Numbered from the stretch's first letter, positions 7,686 through 16,554 are shown. The stretch: 64,000 nucleotides of DNA from Paracoccaceae bacterium (GCA_030758115.1 JANREX010000092.1:1-64000), one strand, 5' to 3'. Numbers and translations are program-made. Notes: generated by a model not told the origin, from the letters alone.

Positions 7686-8882
7686 TCAGTTCAGGGTCAC
7701 GGGCAGGCTGCGCGGACCGCGGAAGCCGAAGCCGTAGAATTGCACCGCCGCCGGATCGGGCAGCGTCATGTTCGGGAAGCGGTCGCAGAGCAGGGGCAGC
7801 ATGATATTGGCCAGCATCCGCCGCGCCACATGTGTGCCCTGGCAGAAATGCGGCCCGTTGCCGAAGGCCTGGTGCGGCAGCTTGGGGCGGAACACATTGT
7901 AAAGATGCCCGTCCTCATAGATATCCTCGTCATGGTTGGCCGAGGCCTGGATCGTCATGACGGTGTCGCCCTTGGGAATGTGGAAGCCCCTGATCTCGGT
8001 GTCCTCGGTGACCAGGCGCGACGAGACCTGGATCGGCGCGACCCAGCGCACGCCTTCCTCGAAGGCATCGGCCCAAAGCGCATCGCGCTTGACTGCGGCG
8101 AACTGGTCGGGGTTGATCATGAGCCCGTAAAGGATCGTCAGCAGCGCGTCGCGCGGCTCGTTGATGCCGCCGCCGATGGCGATCTTGATGTTCGAATAGA
8201 TCTGGCTTGTCGGGATCGGGTCCTCGGCATTGACCATCACGGACAGCGCGCTCTGGTCGGGATCGGCGCGCAGGCGTTCCGATGCAGCGGCGAACAGGGC
8301 GTCCATCTCGTCATTGGCGGCATCGCATTGCGCGAAAAGCGCATCCGCCCAGCCGAAATTCCCCGCCCCGTCGATCAGGATCTGCGACCAGCGCTGCATG
8401 TCGTCGTCGGACGCTTCGGGAATGCCCAGAAGATGCGTCAGGCAGCGCGCCGCAAAAGGTCCGGCCAGCGTGGTGAAAAGGTCCACCGTTTCACCGCGCG
8501 GCAGGCGCGCCACGTAATCCTCGGCGATCCGGGTATAGATCGGCTCCCAGCACTGCTTGATGTTGCGCGCGGTGAAGGCGGGGGCCATCGCGCCACGTTC
8601 CGCAGCATGCTCGGCCCCGTCCTTGCGCATCAGCGTATGGGCGCGGAAGGCGCGCTGCATCGGCGTGTTGGGGTCGTTCGAACTGAACAGCGCGGGATTG
8701 TCCTTGACGTATTTCGTATCGGCCGCCTTGGTCAGCAGCGTACGCCCCACCGCCTTGACCCGCAGCACCGGCGCTTCGGCGCGCAGGCGCTTGTAGACGG
8801 TATAGGGATCAAGCGTCAGTTGCTGGATGGTGATCTGGTCATCCAGCGGTGCCTCCGGTGCCATGGGCGTATCGAGCGTCAT
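7686..8882 (-). CDS. cytochrome P450, GcoA/CYP255-like aryl-O-demethylase candidate
   Basis: A 398-residue soluble bacterial P450. ATG at 8882 is chosen because a GGGGAGGG ribosome site precedes it; the frame stays open 21 codons further. The heme-binding loop is FGNGPHFCQG with cysteine ligand C347; the K-helix ExxR is E276-R279. The I-helix reads GGGINEP (237-243), with Asn-Glu-Pro where most P450s have the (A/G)GxxT oxygen-activation motif. From memory, this Glu-Pro I-helix and the C-terminal block FYGFGFRGPRSLPVT resemble the guaiacol O-demethylase GcoA (CYP255). GcoA removes methyl groups from lignin phenols with a GcoB reductase, which is not seen here. It is divergent from a LysR gene. 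The P450 call is firm; the subfamily is inferred. Confidence 0.9.
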   Translation of the reverse strand: MTLDTPMAPEAPLDDQITIQQLTLDPYTVYKRLRAEAPVLRVKAVGRTLLTKAADTKYVKDNPALFSSNDPNTPMQRAFRAHTLMRKDGAEHAAERGAMAPAFTARNIKQCWEPIYTRIAEDYVARLPRGETVDLFTTLAGPFAARCLTHLLGIPEASDDDMQRWSQILIDGAGNFGWADALFAQCDAANDEMDALFAAASERLRADPDQSALSVMVNAEDPIPTSQIYSNIKIAIGGGINEPRDALLTILYGLMINPDQFAAVKRDALWADAFEEGVRWVAPIQVSSRLVTEDTEIRGFHIPKGDTVMTIQASANHDEDIYEDGHLYNVFRPKLPHQAFGNGPHFCQGTHVARRMLANIMLPLLCDRFPNMTLPDPAAVQFYGFGFRGPRSLPVTLN

Positions 8883-8953
8883 GGTCCTGCCCTCCCCTGC
8901 GTGAACCTGCACAAGGACCCTATCGGATCGGGTGGCATGGGACAATCCGATGG

Positions 8954-8974
8954 AATCGATACATGGTATCGGTT
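8954..8974. promoter_or_regulatory. candidate LysR operator between P450 and LysR
   Basis: CGATACATGGTATCG at 8957-8971 is a perfect interrupted palindrome (6 bp, 3-nt centre), with flanking AA/TT pairs at 8954-8955 and 8973-8974. It contains the T-N11-A spacing of LysR boxes and lies in the 131-bp gap between the divergent P450 and LysR genes. Confidence 0.5.
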
Positions 8975-9013
8975 AATCTGATCGGGAAGGGCTGCGGAAT
9001 CAAAGGGCGGGAC

Positions 9014-9952
9014 ATGGCGACACCCAAGGACAGTGACCCCATGGGCGTGGATTTCGCGGCGCTGCGGGTGCTGCGGCTGGTGCATGACTACGGCTCGTTC
9101 TCGCGCACGGCCGAGGTGCTTGGCCTCAACCAGTCCTCGGTCAGCTATACGATCGACCGGCTGCGCCGCGCCTTCGGCGATCCGCTGTTCGTGCGGCAGG
9201 GGGCCGGTGTCGTGCCGACTGATCGCTGCGAAGAGATCGTCCGCGAGGCGGCGCGGATGCTGGACGAGTTCCTGGCCCTGTCCACCCCGCGCGCCTTCGA
9301 TCCGGCGCGGGCAGCAGCGACAGTGACCCTGTCGTGCAATTACTACGAACGCGCCACGCTGGTGCCGCTGCTGGTGCGGCGGCTGCGGGCGCTGGCGCCG
9401 GGGCTGAAGGTGCAGGTGATCACCTCGACCGTGCGCGGGCGCGAACAGCTCAGCCGTGGCGAAAGCGATCTGCTGATCGGTCCGGTCCATATCGGTGATG
9501 CCGGTTTCTTCGGGCGCCGCCTGCTGGGGGATCACTATGTCTGCGTGATGGCGCCGGACAATCCGCTGGGCGACAGCCCCCTTGATCAGGCGGAATTTGC
9601 AGCCGCGCCGCAGGTCGTGGTGACCTATGGGGGCAACTGGCGCTCGCGCTACCTGGTCGAGATGGAGGCGGCGGGCCTTGCGCCCAACATGGTGCTGGAA
9701 CTGCCCAGCCCGGCCACGCTCAAGGCGATCCTGCCGGGCACCGACCTGATCGCCACCGTGCCGCTGCGCACGGCGCAGTCCTTCGGTGCGGGCCTCAGGA
9801 TCGTCGATTGCCCGTTTCCCGCGCCTTTCGCCATCGACCTTTACTGGACGGCGCGGACCCATCATTCGCCGATGCATCGCTGGCTGCGCGGCCTGATCGG
9901 TCAGATCGCCGCCGAGATCGAGAGCGAGGCCGAAGCCCCGGCTGATCCGTGA
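9014..9952 (+). CDS. LysR-family transcriptional regulator
   Basis: A 312-residue LysR regulator. The N-terminal winged helix-turn-helix (DFAALRVLRLVHDYGSFSRTAEVLGLNQSSVSYTIDRLRRAFGDPLFVRQG style) covers about residues 12-75; the rest is the periplasmic-binding-like effector domain ending near RTHHSPMHRWLRGLI. ATG at 9014 is preferred because AAAGGGCGGG lies just upstream; the open frame begins 55 codons earlier without family sequence. It diverges from the P450 across a palindrome and most likely controls it, perhaps together with the TRAP protein. Its stop abuts the stop of the convergent ABC ATPase gene with no gap. Confidence 0.9.
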   Translation: MATPKDSDPMGVDFAALRVLRLVHDYGSFSRTAEVLGLNQSSVSYTIDRLRRAFGDPLFVRQGAGVVPTDRCEEIVREAARMLDEFLALSTPRAFDPARAAATVTLSCNYYERATLVPLLVRRLRALAPGLKVQVITSTVRGREQLSRGESDLLIGPVHIGDAGFFGRRLLGDHYVCVMAPDNPLGDSPLDQAEFAAAPQVVVTYGGNWRSRYLVEMEAAGLAPNMVLELPSPATLKAILPGTDLIATVPLRTAQSFGAGLRIVDCPFPAPFAIDLYWTARTHHSPMHRWLRGLIGQIAAEIESEAEAPADP

Positions 9953-10924
9953 TCACCCCGGAAAATGGCAGGCGACACGGCTGGGCCCGATCGGTTCCAG
10001 CACCGGCTGGACCTTGCGGCAGACATCCTGCGCCTTGGGGCAGCGATCGGCAAAGGCGCAGCCCTTGGGCGGGTTGATCGGACTGGGGGGATCGCCGCTG
10101 ATCTTGACGGGACGGACATAGCCGCGCGACTTGCGCCGCGCCAGGCTTGGGGCGGCCGACAGAAGCGCCTGCGTATAGGGATGCTGCGGCGCGTCGAACA
10201 GCGCATCGCGCGGCGCCATCTCGACGATCTTGCCCAGGTACATCACCGCCACATCGTCGCAGACATGGCGCACCACGCCAAGGTCATGGCTGATGAACAG
10301 GTAGCTCAGGCCAAGCTCGGCCTTGAGACGGGCCAGAAGGTTCAGGATCTGCGCCTGGATCGCCACGTCCAGCGCGGACACCGGCTCGTCGCAGACCAGC
10401 AGCTTGGGGTTGGTGGTCAAGGCGCGGGCAATGGAAATGCGCTGCCGCTGGCCACCCGAAAACTGGTGCGGAAAGAGGTTCAGCTGATCTGGCCGCAGCC
10501 CCACGAGGCGGAACAGTTCGGTGACCCGCGCGCGGCGCTCCTCGGGGGTGCCGATCTCCATCAGGTCCATCGGTTCGCGCACGATATCGGCCACGCGGGC
10601 GCGCGGGTTCAGGCTGCTGTAGGGATCCTGGAAGATCAACTGCACGTCGCGGCGCCGTTGGCGCATGGCCTCGTCATCCAGCTGCAGCAGGTCCTCGCCC
10701 TGGAACATGACCTGGCCGCCGGCCGCTTCGACCAGGCGGATCGTGGCCATCGCCGTCGTGGTCTTGCCCGATCCGCTTTCGCCCACGATGCCCAGGGCAC
10801 GCCCCTGTTCCAGGCTGAACGAGACCTGCCTGACCGCTTCCAGCATGGGGCGGGGGCCAAAGAAACCCTGGCGCGGCAGCGCGAATTGCACGGTCAGGTC
10901 GCGCACATCCAGAAGCGTGGTCAT
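9953..10924 (-). CDS. dipeptide/oligopeptide ABC transporter ATP-binding protein (DppF/OppF type)
   Basis: A 323-residue ATPase. Walker A is GESGSGKT near residue 50, the signature is FSGGQRQRISIARAL, Walker B is LLVCDEPVSALD, and the C-terminal oligopeptide/dipeptide extension carries CAFADRCPKAQDVCRKVQP, which in this family ligates an iron-sulfur cluster or metal. ATG at 10924 overlaps the upstream ATPase stop by 4 bp (ATGA), which fixes the start although the frame is open for 67 more codons. It is the last gene of the five-gene import operon and energises the DppBC-type permeases. Confidence 0.93.
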   Translation of the reverse strand: MTTLLDVRDLTVQFALPRQGFFGPRPMLEAVRQVSFSLEQGRALGIVGESGSGKTTTAMATIRLVEAAGGQVMFQGEDLLQLDDEAMRQRRRDVQLIFQDPYSSLNPRARVADIVREPMDLMEIGTPEERRARVTELFRLVGLRPDQLNLFPHQFSGGQRQRISIARALTTNPKLLVCDEPVSALDVAIQAQILNLLARLKAELGLSYLFISHDLGVVRHVCDDVAVMYLGKIVEMAPRDALFDAPQHPYTQALLSAAPSLARRKSRGYVRPVKISGDPPSPINPPKGCAFADRCPKAQDVCRKVQPVLEPIGPSRVACHFPG

Positions 10925-11895
10925 ATCCGGCCCTCCGCGACGGCATGGCAGGCGACGGGGTGATGGCCATGCGCCTGCAACAGCGGCTTCTCGCTGTCGC
11001 AGCGCGGGGCGCGATGCGCGCAGCGGTCGGCAAAGGCGCAACCCGCCCCCAGCATGTGCAGCGGCGGTACGACACCGGGGATCTCGCGCAGCGTGTCCTC
11101 GCCCTTGCCCAGGGCCGGGATGCACGAGATCAGACCCCGCGTATAGGGATGCTGCGGCAGGTCCAGCACGTCATCGGCGCGCCCCTGTTCGATCACGCGG
11201 CCCGCATACATCACGGCCACACGGTCGGCCATTTCGGAAATCGCGCCCATGTCATGGGTGATCAGGATGATCGCCGCGCCGAAATCGCGCTGGATCTCGT
11301 TCAGCAGATCGAAGATCTGCGCCTGCACGGTGACGTCCAGCGCGGTTGTGGGTTCATCCGCGATCAGAACGCGGGGGCGGCAACTGACCGCCATGGCGAT
11401 CATCACCCGTTGGCGCATGCCGCCCGACAGCTGGTGCGGATAATCCCGCGCGCGCCGGTCGGGGCTGGGAATGCCCACGCGGTCCAGCAGCGCCACCGCA
11501 TCGCGAAAGGCCTGATCGGCGCTGACCTTCTGATGCAGCATGATCGCTTCGGCGATCTGGTCGCCCACGGTGAAGACCGGGTTGAGGCTGGTCATCGGTT
11601 CCTGAAAGATCATCGCCATCTCGGCCCCGCGCAGGGCGCGCATCCGCGCCTCGCTGGCCTGGGTCAGATCCTCGCCCGCCAGCCGGATCGCGCCGCCCGC
11701 GATCTTGCCCGGCGGGCTGGGGATCAGCCCCATCACCGACAGGGCGGTGATCGACTTGCCGCAGCCGCTTTCGCCCACAACGCCCAGCGTCTCGCCCGCG
11801 TTCACCGAAAGCGAGACGGAATCCAGCGCCGTCACCGGCCCGTAGCGCGTGTTGAAGGTCACGCGCAGGTCCTCGATCTGCAACAGCGCGCTCAT
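10921..11895 (-). CDS. dipeptide/oligopeptide ABC transporter ATP-binding protein (DppD/OppD type)
   Basis: A 324-residue ATPase with Walker A GESGCGKS, Q-loop FQEPMTSLNP, signature LSGGMRQRVMIAMA, Walker B VLIADEPTTALDVTVQ and the C-terminal Cys motif GCAFADRCAHRAPRC. It partners the DppF-type ATPase downstream; the two genes overlap by ATGA. The start also overlaps the permease stop by 4 bp, so translation across the three genes is probably coupled. The substrate class (peptide, opine or other cationic amide) cannot be read from the ATPase. Confidence 0.93.
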   Translation of the reverse strand: MSALLQIEDLRVTFNTRYGPVTALDSVSLSVNAGETLGVVGESGCGKSITALSVMGLIPSPPGKIAGGAIRLAGEDLTQASEARMRALRGAEMAMIFQEPMTSLNPVFTVGDQIAEAIMLHQKVSADQAFRDAVALLDRVGIPSPDRRARDYPHQLSGGMRQRVMIAMAVSCRPRVLIADEPTTALDVTVQAQIFDLLNEIQRDFGAAIILITHDMGAISEMADRVAVMYAGRVIEQGRADDVLDLPQHPYTRGLISCIPALGKGEDTLREIPGVVPPLHMLGAGCAFADRCAHRAPRCDSEKPLLQAHGHHPVACHAVAEGRI

Positions 11896-12761
11896 CTTTC
11901 CCTCAGCTTCGGATTGAAGGCATCGTTCAGCCCGTCACCGATCAGGCTGACCGAGAAGACGGTCAAGAAGATCGCAAGGCCGGGGAAGGTCACGGGCCAC
12001 CAGGCATCCAGGATATAGGCGCGGTTCGAGCCGATCATCAGCCCCCAGCTCATGGTGTTGGGATCGCCCAAGCCCAGAAAGGACAGCCCCGCCTCGAACA
12101 GGATCGCGACGCCGATGGTCAGCGTCGCCGACACGATCAGGGGCGGCGCGGCATTCGGCAGGATCACCGTCCAGATGATGCGCCGGTTCCTCGCGCCGAT
12201 GGCGCGGGCGGCCGTCACATATTCCAGCTCCTTGATCTTCATCACCTCGGCCCGCGTCAGGCGCGCGGTCTGCGGCCAACTGACCACGCCGATGGCCATG
12301 GCGATGGTGAACAGCGTGGGCGAAAACAGCGTGACAAGCACCATGGCGAACAGCAGCGTCGGCAGGACCTGGAAGAATTCGGTGATCCGCATCAGAAGGT
12401 TGTCCACCCAGCCGCCGTAGAAACCCGCCAGCGCGCCCAGGCTGACGCCGATCACCATGGTGATCGCCGCGGCCGCCGCGCCCACGGCAAGGGTCGGCCC
12501 GCCGCCCGCGACCAGCCCGGCAAAGATGTCGCGCCCCAGGTAGTCGGTCCCGAGCGGGAATTCCGGGGTCACGCCGGGCGGCTCATGCGGCGCCCAGACG
12601 ATCTCATAGGGGTTGCCACCATAGAAGAACGTCCCCCAGAGCGTCGCCAGTACGATCCCGGTCAGCATGATCACGCCCGCCACGGCGGGGATGTTGCGCC
12701 GGAACATGCGCCAGGCTTCGCGCGCTGGGCTTTCGGCCTTGAACTCGGTCGCCTCGGTCAC
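11892..12761 (-). CDS. ABC transporter permease (DppC/OppC type)
   Basis: A 289-residue inner-membrane permease with an N-terminal OppC cytoplasmic helix and TM1 (FRRNIPAVAGVIMLTGIVLATLW), then the BPD_transp_1 domain with the EAA loop EYVTAARAIGARNRRIIWTVILPNAAPP. A GTG start at 12761 is chosen because AAGGAG lies 6 nt upstream (12768-12773); the longer frame to 12854 has no ribosome site and runs into an intergenic repeat. It forms the translocation pore with the DppB-type permease. Its gene is separated from that permease by 115 bp, unusually far for this operon. Confidence 0.9.
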   Translation of the reverse strand: MTEATEFKAESPAREAWRMFRRNIPAVAGVIMLTGIVLATLWGTFFYGGNPYEIVWAPHEPPGVTPEFPLGTDYLGRDIFAGLVAGGGPTLAVGAAAAAITMVIGVSLGALAGFYGGWVDNLLMRITEFFQVLPTLLFAMVLVTLFSPTLFTIAMAIGVVSWPQTARLTRAEVMKIKELEYVTAARAIGARNRRIIWTVILPNAAPPLIVSATLTIGVAILFEAGLSFLGLGDPNTMSWGLMIGSNRAYILDAWWPVTFPGLAIFLTVFSVSLIGDGLNDAFNPKLRER

Positions 12762-12773
12762 GGCCTGCTCCTT

Positions 12774-12802
12774 CGGGCTGTTTCTTCTTGCCCCAAATAT
12801 CC
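12774..12802 (-). repeat. intergenic repeat copy A
   Basis: Minus-strand reading starts GGATATTTGGGGCAAG and continues AAGAAACAG. It lies between the DppB-type and DppC-type permease genes. Five other copies occur at 22495, 38271, 43612, 53263 and 60218; copies C (53263) and D (38271) share GCAAGAAGAAACAG with this one. Confidence 0.7.
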
Positions 12803-12876
12803 CGGGGGAGTCGCAGCCCAAGGGGCGGCGACGGGGGCTGGCCCCCATGACCACAGCGGTATCCGCAGGGCCCCGC

Positions 12877-13854
12877 TCATGATTTGCCCCGCAGACGCGG
12901 ATCGGCCAGCCGGTAGCTGAGGTCTGTCAGCAGGTTCGCCACCACGACCATCGCACTGGCGAAGAACAGCACCCCCATGATCGTGGGATAATCCCGCCGC
13001 AGGATGGAGTCGAAGGCCAGTCGCCCCATGCCGGGCCAGTTGAACACGGTCTCGACCAGAAGCGCGCCTGAGATCAGGTTGCCGAACTGCAGGCCCGCCA
13101 CCGTCAGGATCGGCAGCGAGGCGTTGCGCAGCGCATGCTTGAACAGGACCGAACGTTCCGAAGCCCCCTTGGCCCGCGCGGTGCGGATGTAATCCGATCC
13201 CAGCACCTCCAGCATCGAGGCCCGGCTGAGGCGCGCGTATTGCGCAAGATAGATCAGCGCGAGGGTGAAGGCCGGCAGCACAAGGTGATGGGCCACATCC
13301 AGCGCCCGGATCATGAAGCCCGCATCGCGCAGCCGCACCGATTGCATGCCCTCGACGGGAAAGATCGGAAAGACGCTGGCGAAAAGGATGATCAGCATGA
13401 TCCCGGTCCAGAAGACCGGCACCGCATAGCCGATGGTGGCAAAGACCGACACGAAGCCCGACAGCACACCGTTGGGCTTGCGCGCGGCGATCACCCCCAG
13501 GAAGACCCCCAGCAGGATCGAAATGACCTGCGCGCAGAGCACCAGCAGGATCGTCGGGCCGATCCTGTCCCCGATCAGGGTCGCGACCGGCTGATTGAAA
13601 AAGAAGGATTGCCCCAGATCGCCCTGCAGCACATTGCCGATATAGATGCCAAGCTGGGTCAGTACGGGTTTGTCCAGGCCATAGTCGGCCCGGATCGCGG
13701 CCAGCAGCGCCTCGTCCGCGCCCCCCATCTCGCCTGCGATCACCACCGCCGGATCACCCGGCGCAAGCCGGATCAGCAGGAAGTTCAGCACCACGACGCC
13801 CAGCATGAGCAACAGGCCGTAGAACAGGCGCCTCAGCAGGTAGGAGGGTGTCAT
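12877..13854 (-). CDS. ABC transporter permease (DppB/OppB type)
   Basis: A 325-residue permease that starts with the family N-terminus MTPSYLLRRLFYGLLLMLGVVVLNFLLIRLAPGDPA. The long periplasmic segment IRADYGLDKPVLTQLGIYIGNVLQGDLGQSFFFNQPV follows, and the EAA loop is DYIRTARAKGASERSVLFKHALRNASLPIL. Six membrane spans are expected. It follows the binding-protein gene by 69 bp, a gap that contains a strong stem-loop. Confidence 0.93.
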   Translation of the reverse strand: MTPSYLLRRLFYGLLLMLGVVVLNFLLIRLAPGDPAVVIAGEMGGADEALLAAIRADYGLDKPVLTQLGIYIGNVLQGDLGQSFFFNQPVATLIGDRIGPTILLVLCAQVISILLGVFLGVIAARKPNGVLSGFVSVFATIGYAVPVFWTGIMLIILFASVFPIFPVEGMQSVRLRDAGFMIRALDVAHHLVLPAFTLALIYLAQYARLSRASMLEVLGSDYIRTARAKGASERSVLFKHALRNASLPILTVAGLQFGNLISGALLVETVFNWPGMGRLAFDSILRRDYPTIMGVLFFASAMVVVANLLTDLSYRLADPRLRGKS

Positions 13855-13880
13855 GACATGTCCCGTTTGCCAGAAAAGTG

Positions 13881-13910
13881 ACGGGCCGCCGCAGAGTGCG
13901 GGCGGCCCGT
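13881..13910 (-). terminator. intra-operon stem-loop after the binding-protein gene
   Basis: ACGGGCCGCC and GGCGGCCCGT pair perfectly over 10 bp with a 10-nt loop, between the substrate-binding protein gene and the permease genes. Such hairpins often protect the binding-protein mRNA or cut read-through, giving more binding protein than permease. There is no U tract. Confidence 0.55.
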
Positions 13911-13923
13911 GCCTCGGTTCATA

Positions 13924-15480
13924 TCACTTGGACCAGTGGACGCGGTCCATCGGATGCATGGTGCCCCAGATGCCCATGGGGGCATTCATCAGCTCTTTCT
14001 TGTAGGCCGTATGATAGGGCGTCGCGTTGATGAAGTAGATCGGCACATCCTGCGTCACCAGGGCCTGGAACTCGGAATAGAGCGCCTTGCGCTTGGCGAA
14101 ATCGCCCTCGATCGCGGCCTGCGCCAGGATCTCGTCGACGCGCGCGTTGGAATAGCTTTGCGTGTTGGACCAGATGACGCCCTGACGGATGTTGTCGGTC
14201 AGGTAGGTGCGGTGCACCCCGATCACCGGGTCGCCCCAGTTGAAGACCACGTCCATCGTCAGCTCGAAGTCATGCCCGCCGACGCGGCCCGCCCATGTCG
14301 GGAAATCGGGTGCCGCGCGCACGGTCACGTCGATGCCGATCTTGGCCAGCTGCGACTTGAGGTATTCGGCGATGCTTTTCTGCTGCTCGGCCGGGCCGGG
14401 GATGTAATCCACGGTCAGCTCCATCCCGTCGCCGAAACCGGCCTCGGTCATCAGGGCCTTGGCCTTTTCCAGGTCCACATCATAGGCGGCGACAGCAGCG
14501 GCATCGAAGAAGGGCGAGCTTTCGATGATCGGGCTGCGCTGCGGGGTCGAGACGCCGCGATGCAGCGCCTTGGTGATGAAGTCGCGGTCGACCGCGTAGG
14601 AAATCGCCTGGCGCACCCGGACGTCCGACAGTTTCGGCGACTTGGTGTTGAAGGCCAGCCAGTTGATCGGGCCGACGGCGGCATAGCCTTCGTTGCTGAC
14701 CGTCAGGTGATCGGCTTCGCTCAGGCGCTTGATCTCCTGGCTGCCGGCCATGAAGGGATAGACATCGGCCTCGCCGTTTTCCATCGCGATCAGCAGCGCG
14801 GAGGGGTCGTTGATGATGCGGATGATGATTTCATCCAGCATGGGGCGGCCTTCGATGAAGAAATTCGGGTTCTTCTTCAGAACGATGGCTTCGCCGGGGG
14901 TGAATTCCGACAACATGAAGGGGCCCGAGCCGATCGGGGCCGCGTTGGCGGGATGCGCTTTCACGTCCTGGCCGTCGCCATAGATGTGCTTGGGCAGGAT
15001 CGGCGCCAGCGCGGGCGACAGGGCCAGCAGCAGGGCGGGGTGCGGATTGCTCAGCTTGATGACAGCCGTATGGGCATCCGGTGTCTCGATCGCCTCGACC
15101 GGGGCGAACATCGACTTGAAGGGGTGGTTCTCCTTGATCGTCATGATCGAGAAAGCGACATCTTCCGATGTGACCGGCTTGCCGTCATGGAAGGTGGCGT
15201 TCTGCACCAGGTTCAGTGTCACGCTCAGCCCGTCGTCGCTGACCGACCAGGATTCCGCCAGGTAGGGCTGCGGTTCCCAGTTCTCGTCATAGCGCAGCGG
15301 CGAGGCGAAGATCTGCGTCGAAGGCACGGCGGTTGCGATGCCGGATTGCACAGCGCCGTTCAGGTGACGCGGCACCTGGCTGGACGCGATCACCAAGGTG
15401 CCTTCAGCCTGCAAAGGGGCTGTGGAAAGTGCGGATGCGGCAATCACCGCCGCGCCCATCAGGCGTGTCATCATTTTCAT
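13924..15480 (-). CDS. ABC transporter substrate-binding protein (DppA/OppA family, SBP type 5)
   Basis: A 518-residue periplasmic binding protein. The signal peptide is about residues 1-25 (MKMMTRLMGAAVIAASALSTAPLQA). SBP_bac_5 features include YDENWEPQPYLAESWSVSDDGLSVTLNLVQNATFHDGKPVTSEDVAFSI, DVRVRQAISYAVDRDFI, and TWAGRVGGHDFELTMDVVFNWGDPVIGVHRTY. The length is normal for the family. It is the first gene of the operon and sits just downstream of a LysR gene on the same strand. The ligand is not visible; the divergent amidohydrolases suggest an amide or peptide-like compound. Confidence 0.92.
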   Translation of the reverse strand: MKMMTRLMGAAVIAASALSTAPLQAEGTLVIASSQVPRHLNGAVQSGIATAVPSTQIFASPLRYDENWEPQPYLAESWSVSDDGLSVTLNLVQNATFHDGKPVTSEDVAFSIMTIKENHPFKSMFAPVEAIETPDAHTAVIKLSNPHPALLLALSPALAPILPKHIYGDGQDVKAHPANAAPIGSGPFMLSEFTPGEAIVLKKNPNFFIEGRPMLDEIIIRIINDPSALLIAMENGEADVYPFMAGSQEIKRLSEADHLTVSNEGYAAVGPINWLAFNTKSPKLSDVRVRQAISYAVDRDFITKALHRGVSTPQRSPIIESSPFFDAAAVAAYDVDLEKAKALMTEAGFGDGMELTVDYIPGPAEQQKSIAEYLKSQLAKIGIDVTVRAAPDFPTWAGRVGGHDFELTMDVVFNWGDPVIGVHRTYLTDNIRQGVIWSNTQSYSNARVDEILAQAAIEGDFAKRKALYSEFQALVTQDVPIYFINATPYHTAYKKELMNAPMGIWGTMHPMDRVHWSK

Positions 15481-15553
15481 GTCTGTCTCCCGGTTGTGGC
15501 TTGGGTCTTTGTTTTTTCCCTTGATGCAAAGGCTAGCGGCGACCCTATCCCCG

Positions 15554-15568
15554 GAAAACAGTGTTTTC
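15554..15568. promoter_or_regulatory. palindrome upstream of the ABC operon, candidate LysR operator
   Basis: GAAAACAGTGTTTTC is a perfect 15-bp palindrome (7-1-7), 73 bp upstream of the binding-protein start and 15 bp after the LysR stop. It is in the right place for regulator binding. A related but imperfect AAAACCATTTT lies in the LysR/amidohydrolase divergent gap. Confidence 0.5.
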
Positions 15569-15582
15569 TGTGGATGAAAAGG

Positions 15583-16554
15583 CTAAATTTTGGGGGAAGC
15601 TGCCGTTTGGCCCGTGGCGTGCCCGCTTTCGGCGGGTGTGAGGATGAGGTCGTTGAAAATCCCCTGTCGTGCAAGATCGGCGCTGATGTCGAGCACGGCC
15701 TGAACGATTGTCGATCGCCGCGAGGCCTGCGTGTAGGCCACGCCGAATTCGGGTGTGTCCACCTGCCCTTCGATGGGGCGGGCGACATAGCCGTTCGATC
15801 CGTCGCGATCGGCCTTGGAGCAGATGTTCAGGATCGAATATCCGAATCCCGCCGCTACAAGGCCGCGCAGCACCGAACTTGATTTCGTGGTATGCACCAC
15901 GTTCAGTTCCAGCCCGTGATCGCGGAACACGCCCCGGAAATAGCTTTTGGATGTGGGCAGATCCAGCAGGACCATCGGCAGGCCCGACAGGTCGGACAAG
16001 GCCACGCTGTCCTTCTCGGCCAAGGGCGAATCCAGCGGCAGCAGCGCCCAGGGTCGCGCCATGAAGAGGGGCTGGAATGGTCCGGTTTCCGCCCCGCGTC
16101 GCCGGTATGTCAGCGCAAGGTCGATCCGCCCTGTCTGCAGTAGTTCCTGAAGCGCCTCCAGGTTGTCCTCCTTCAGGTCGATCCGGATCGCGGGATAGAT
16201 CTTGGACACATGCTTGAGCACGCGGGGCAGCACATAGGGCGCCGTGGGCGCATAGCAGCCCAGATGCAGCGTGCCGGTCGGATCGCCCGACAGAGACATC
16301 AGGTCGGATTCGAAGATCCGTGCCTGTTCGAGGAAATCGGCGATGCGGGTCGCCACGGTCTGCCCGGCCTCGGTCGGTTGCACGCCCTTGGCGGGCACGC
16401 GGCGAAACAGCTCCATCCCCAGGCTTTCTTCGATCGCGTCGATCGAGGCGGTGATCGAGGATTGCGAGATATGCATTTCGGCGGCAGCGCGCGAAATGGA
16501 GCCGCTGCGCACTGCGGCATCGAAGTAGCGTAGCTGCTTGAGCGTGAAATGCAT
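15583..16554 (-). CDS. LysR-family transcriptional regulator
   Basis: A 323-residue regulator. The winged helix-turn-helix starts at once (MHFTLKQLRYFDAAVRSGSISRAAAEMHISQSSITASIDAIEESLGMELFRR), followed by the effector domain (GTLHLGCYAPTAPYVLPRVL and onward). ATG at 16554 follows GGGGGAA; the frame extends 7 codons upstream without need. The gene lies between the ABC operon (same strand, downstream) and the divergent amidohydrolase operon, the standard position of a LysR activator that controls both sides. Confidence 0.92.
   Translation of the reverse strand: MHFTLKQLRYFDAAVRSGSISRAAAEMHISQSSITASIDAIEESLGMELFRRVPAKGVQPTEAGQTVATRIADFLEQARIFESDLMSLSGDPTGTLHLGCYAPTAPYVLPRVLKHVSKIYPAIRIDLKEDNLEALQELLQTGRIDLALTYRRRGAETGPFQPLFMARPWALLPLDSPLAEKDSVALSDLSGLPMVLLDLPTSKSYFRGVFRDHGLELNVVHTTKSSSVLRGLVAAGFGYSILNICSKADRDGSNGYVARPIEGQVDTPEFGVAYTQASRRSTIVQAVLDISADLARQGIFNDLILTPAESGHATGQTAASPKI

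Noticed and set aside
13909-15882. 657-codon plus-strand frame opposite the DppA-type gene
   Set aside because: Covers a clear SBP_bac_5 gene and the LysR 3' end on the other strand; composition typical of a GC shadow.
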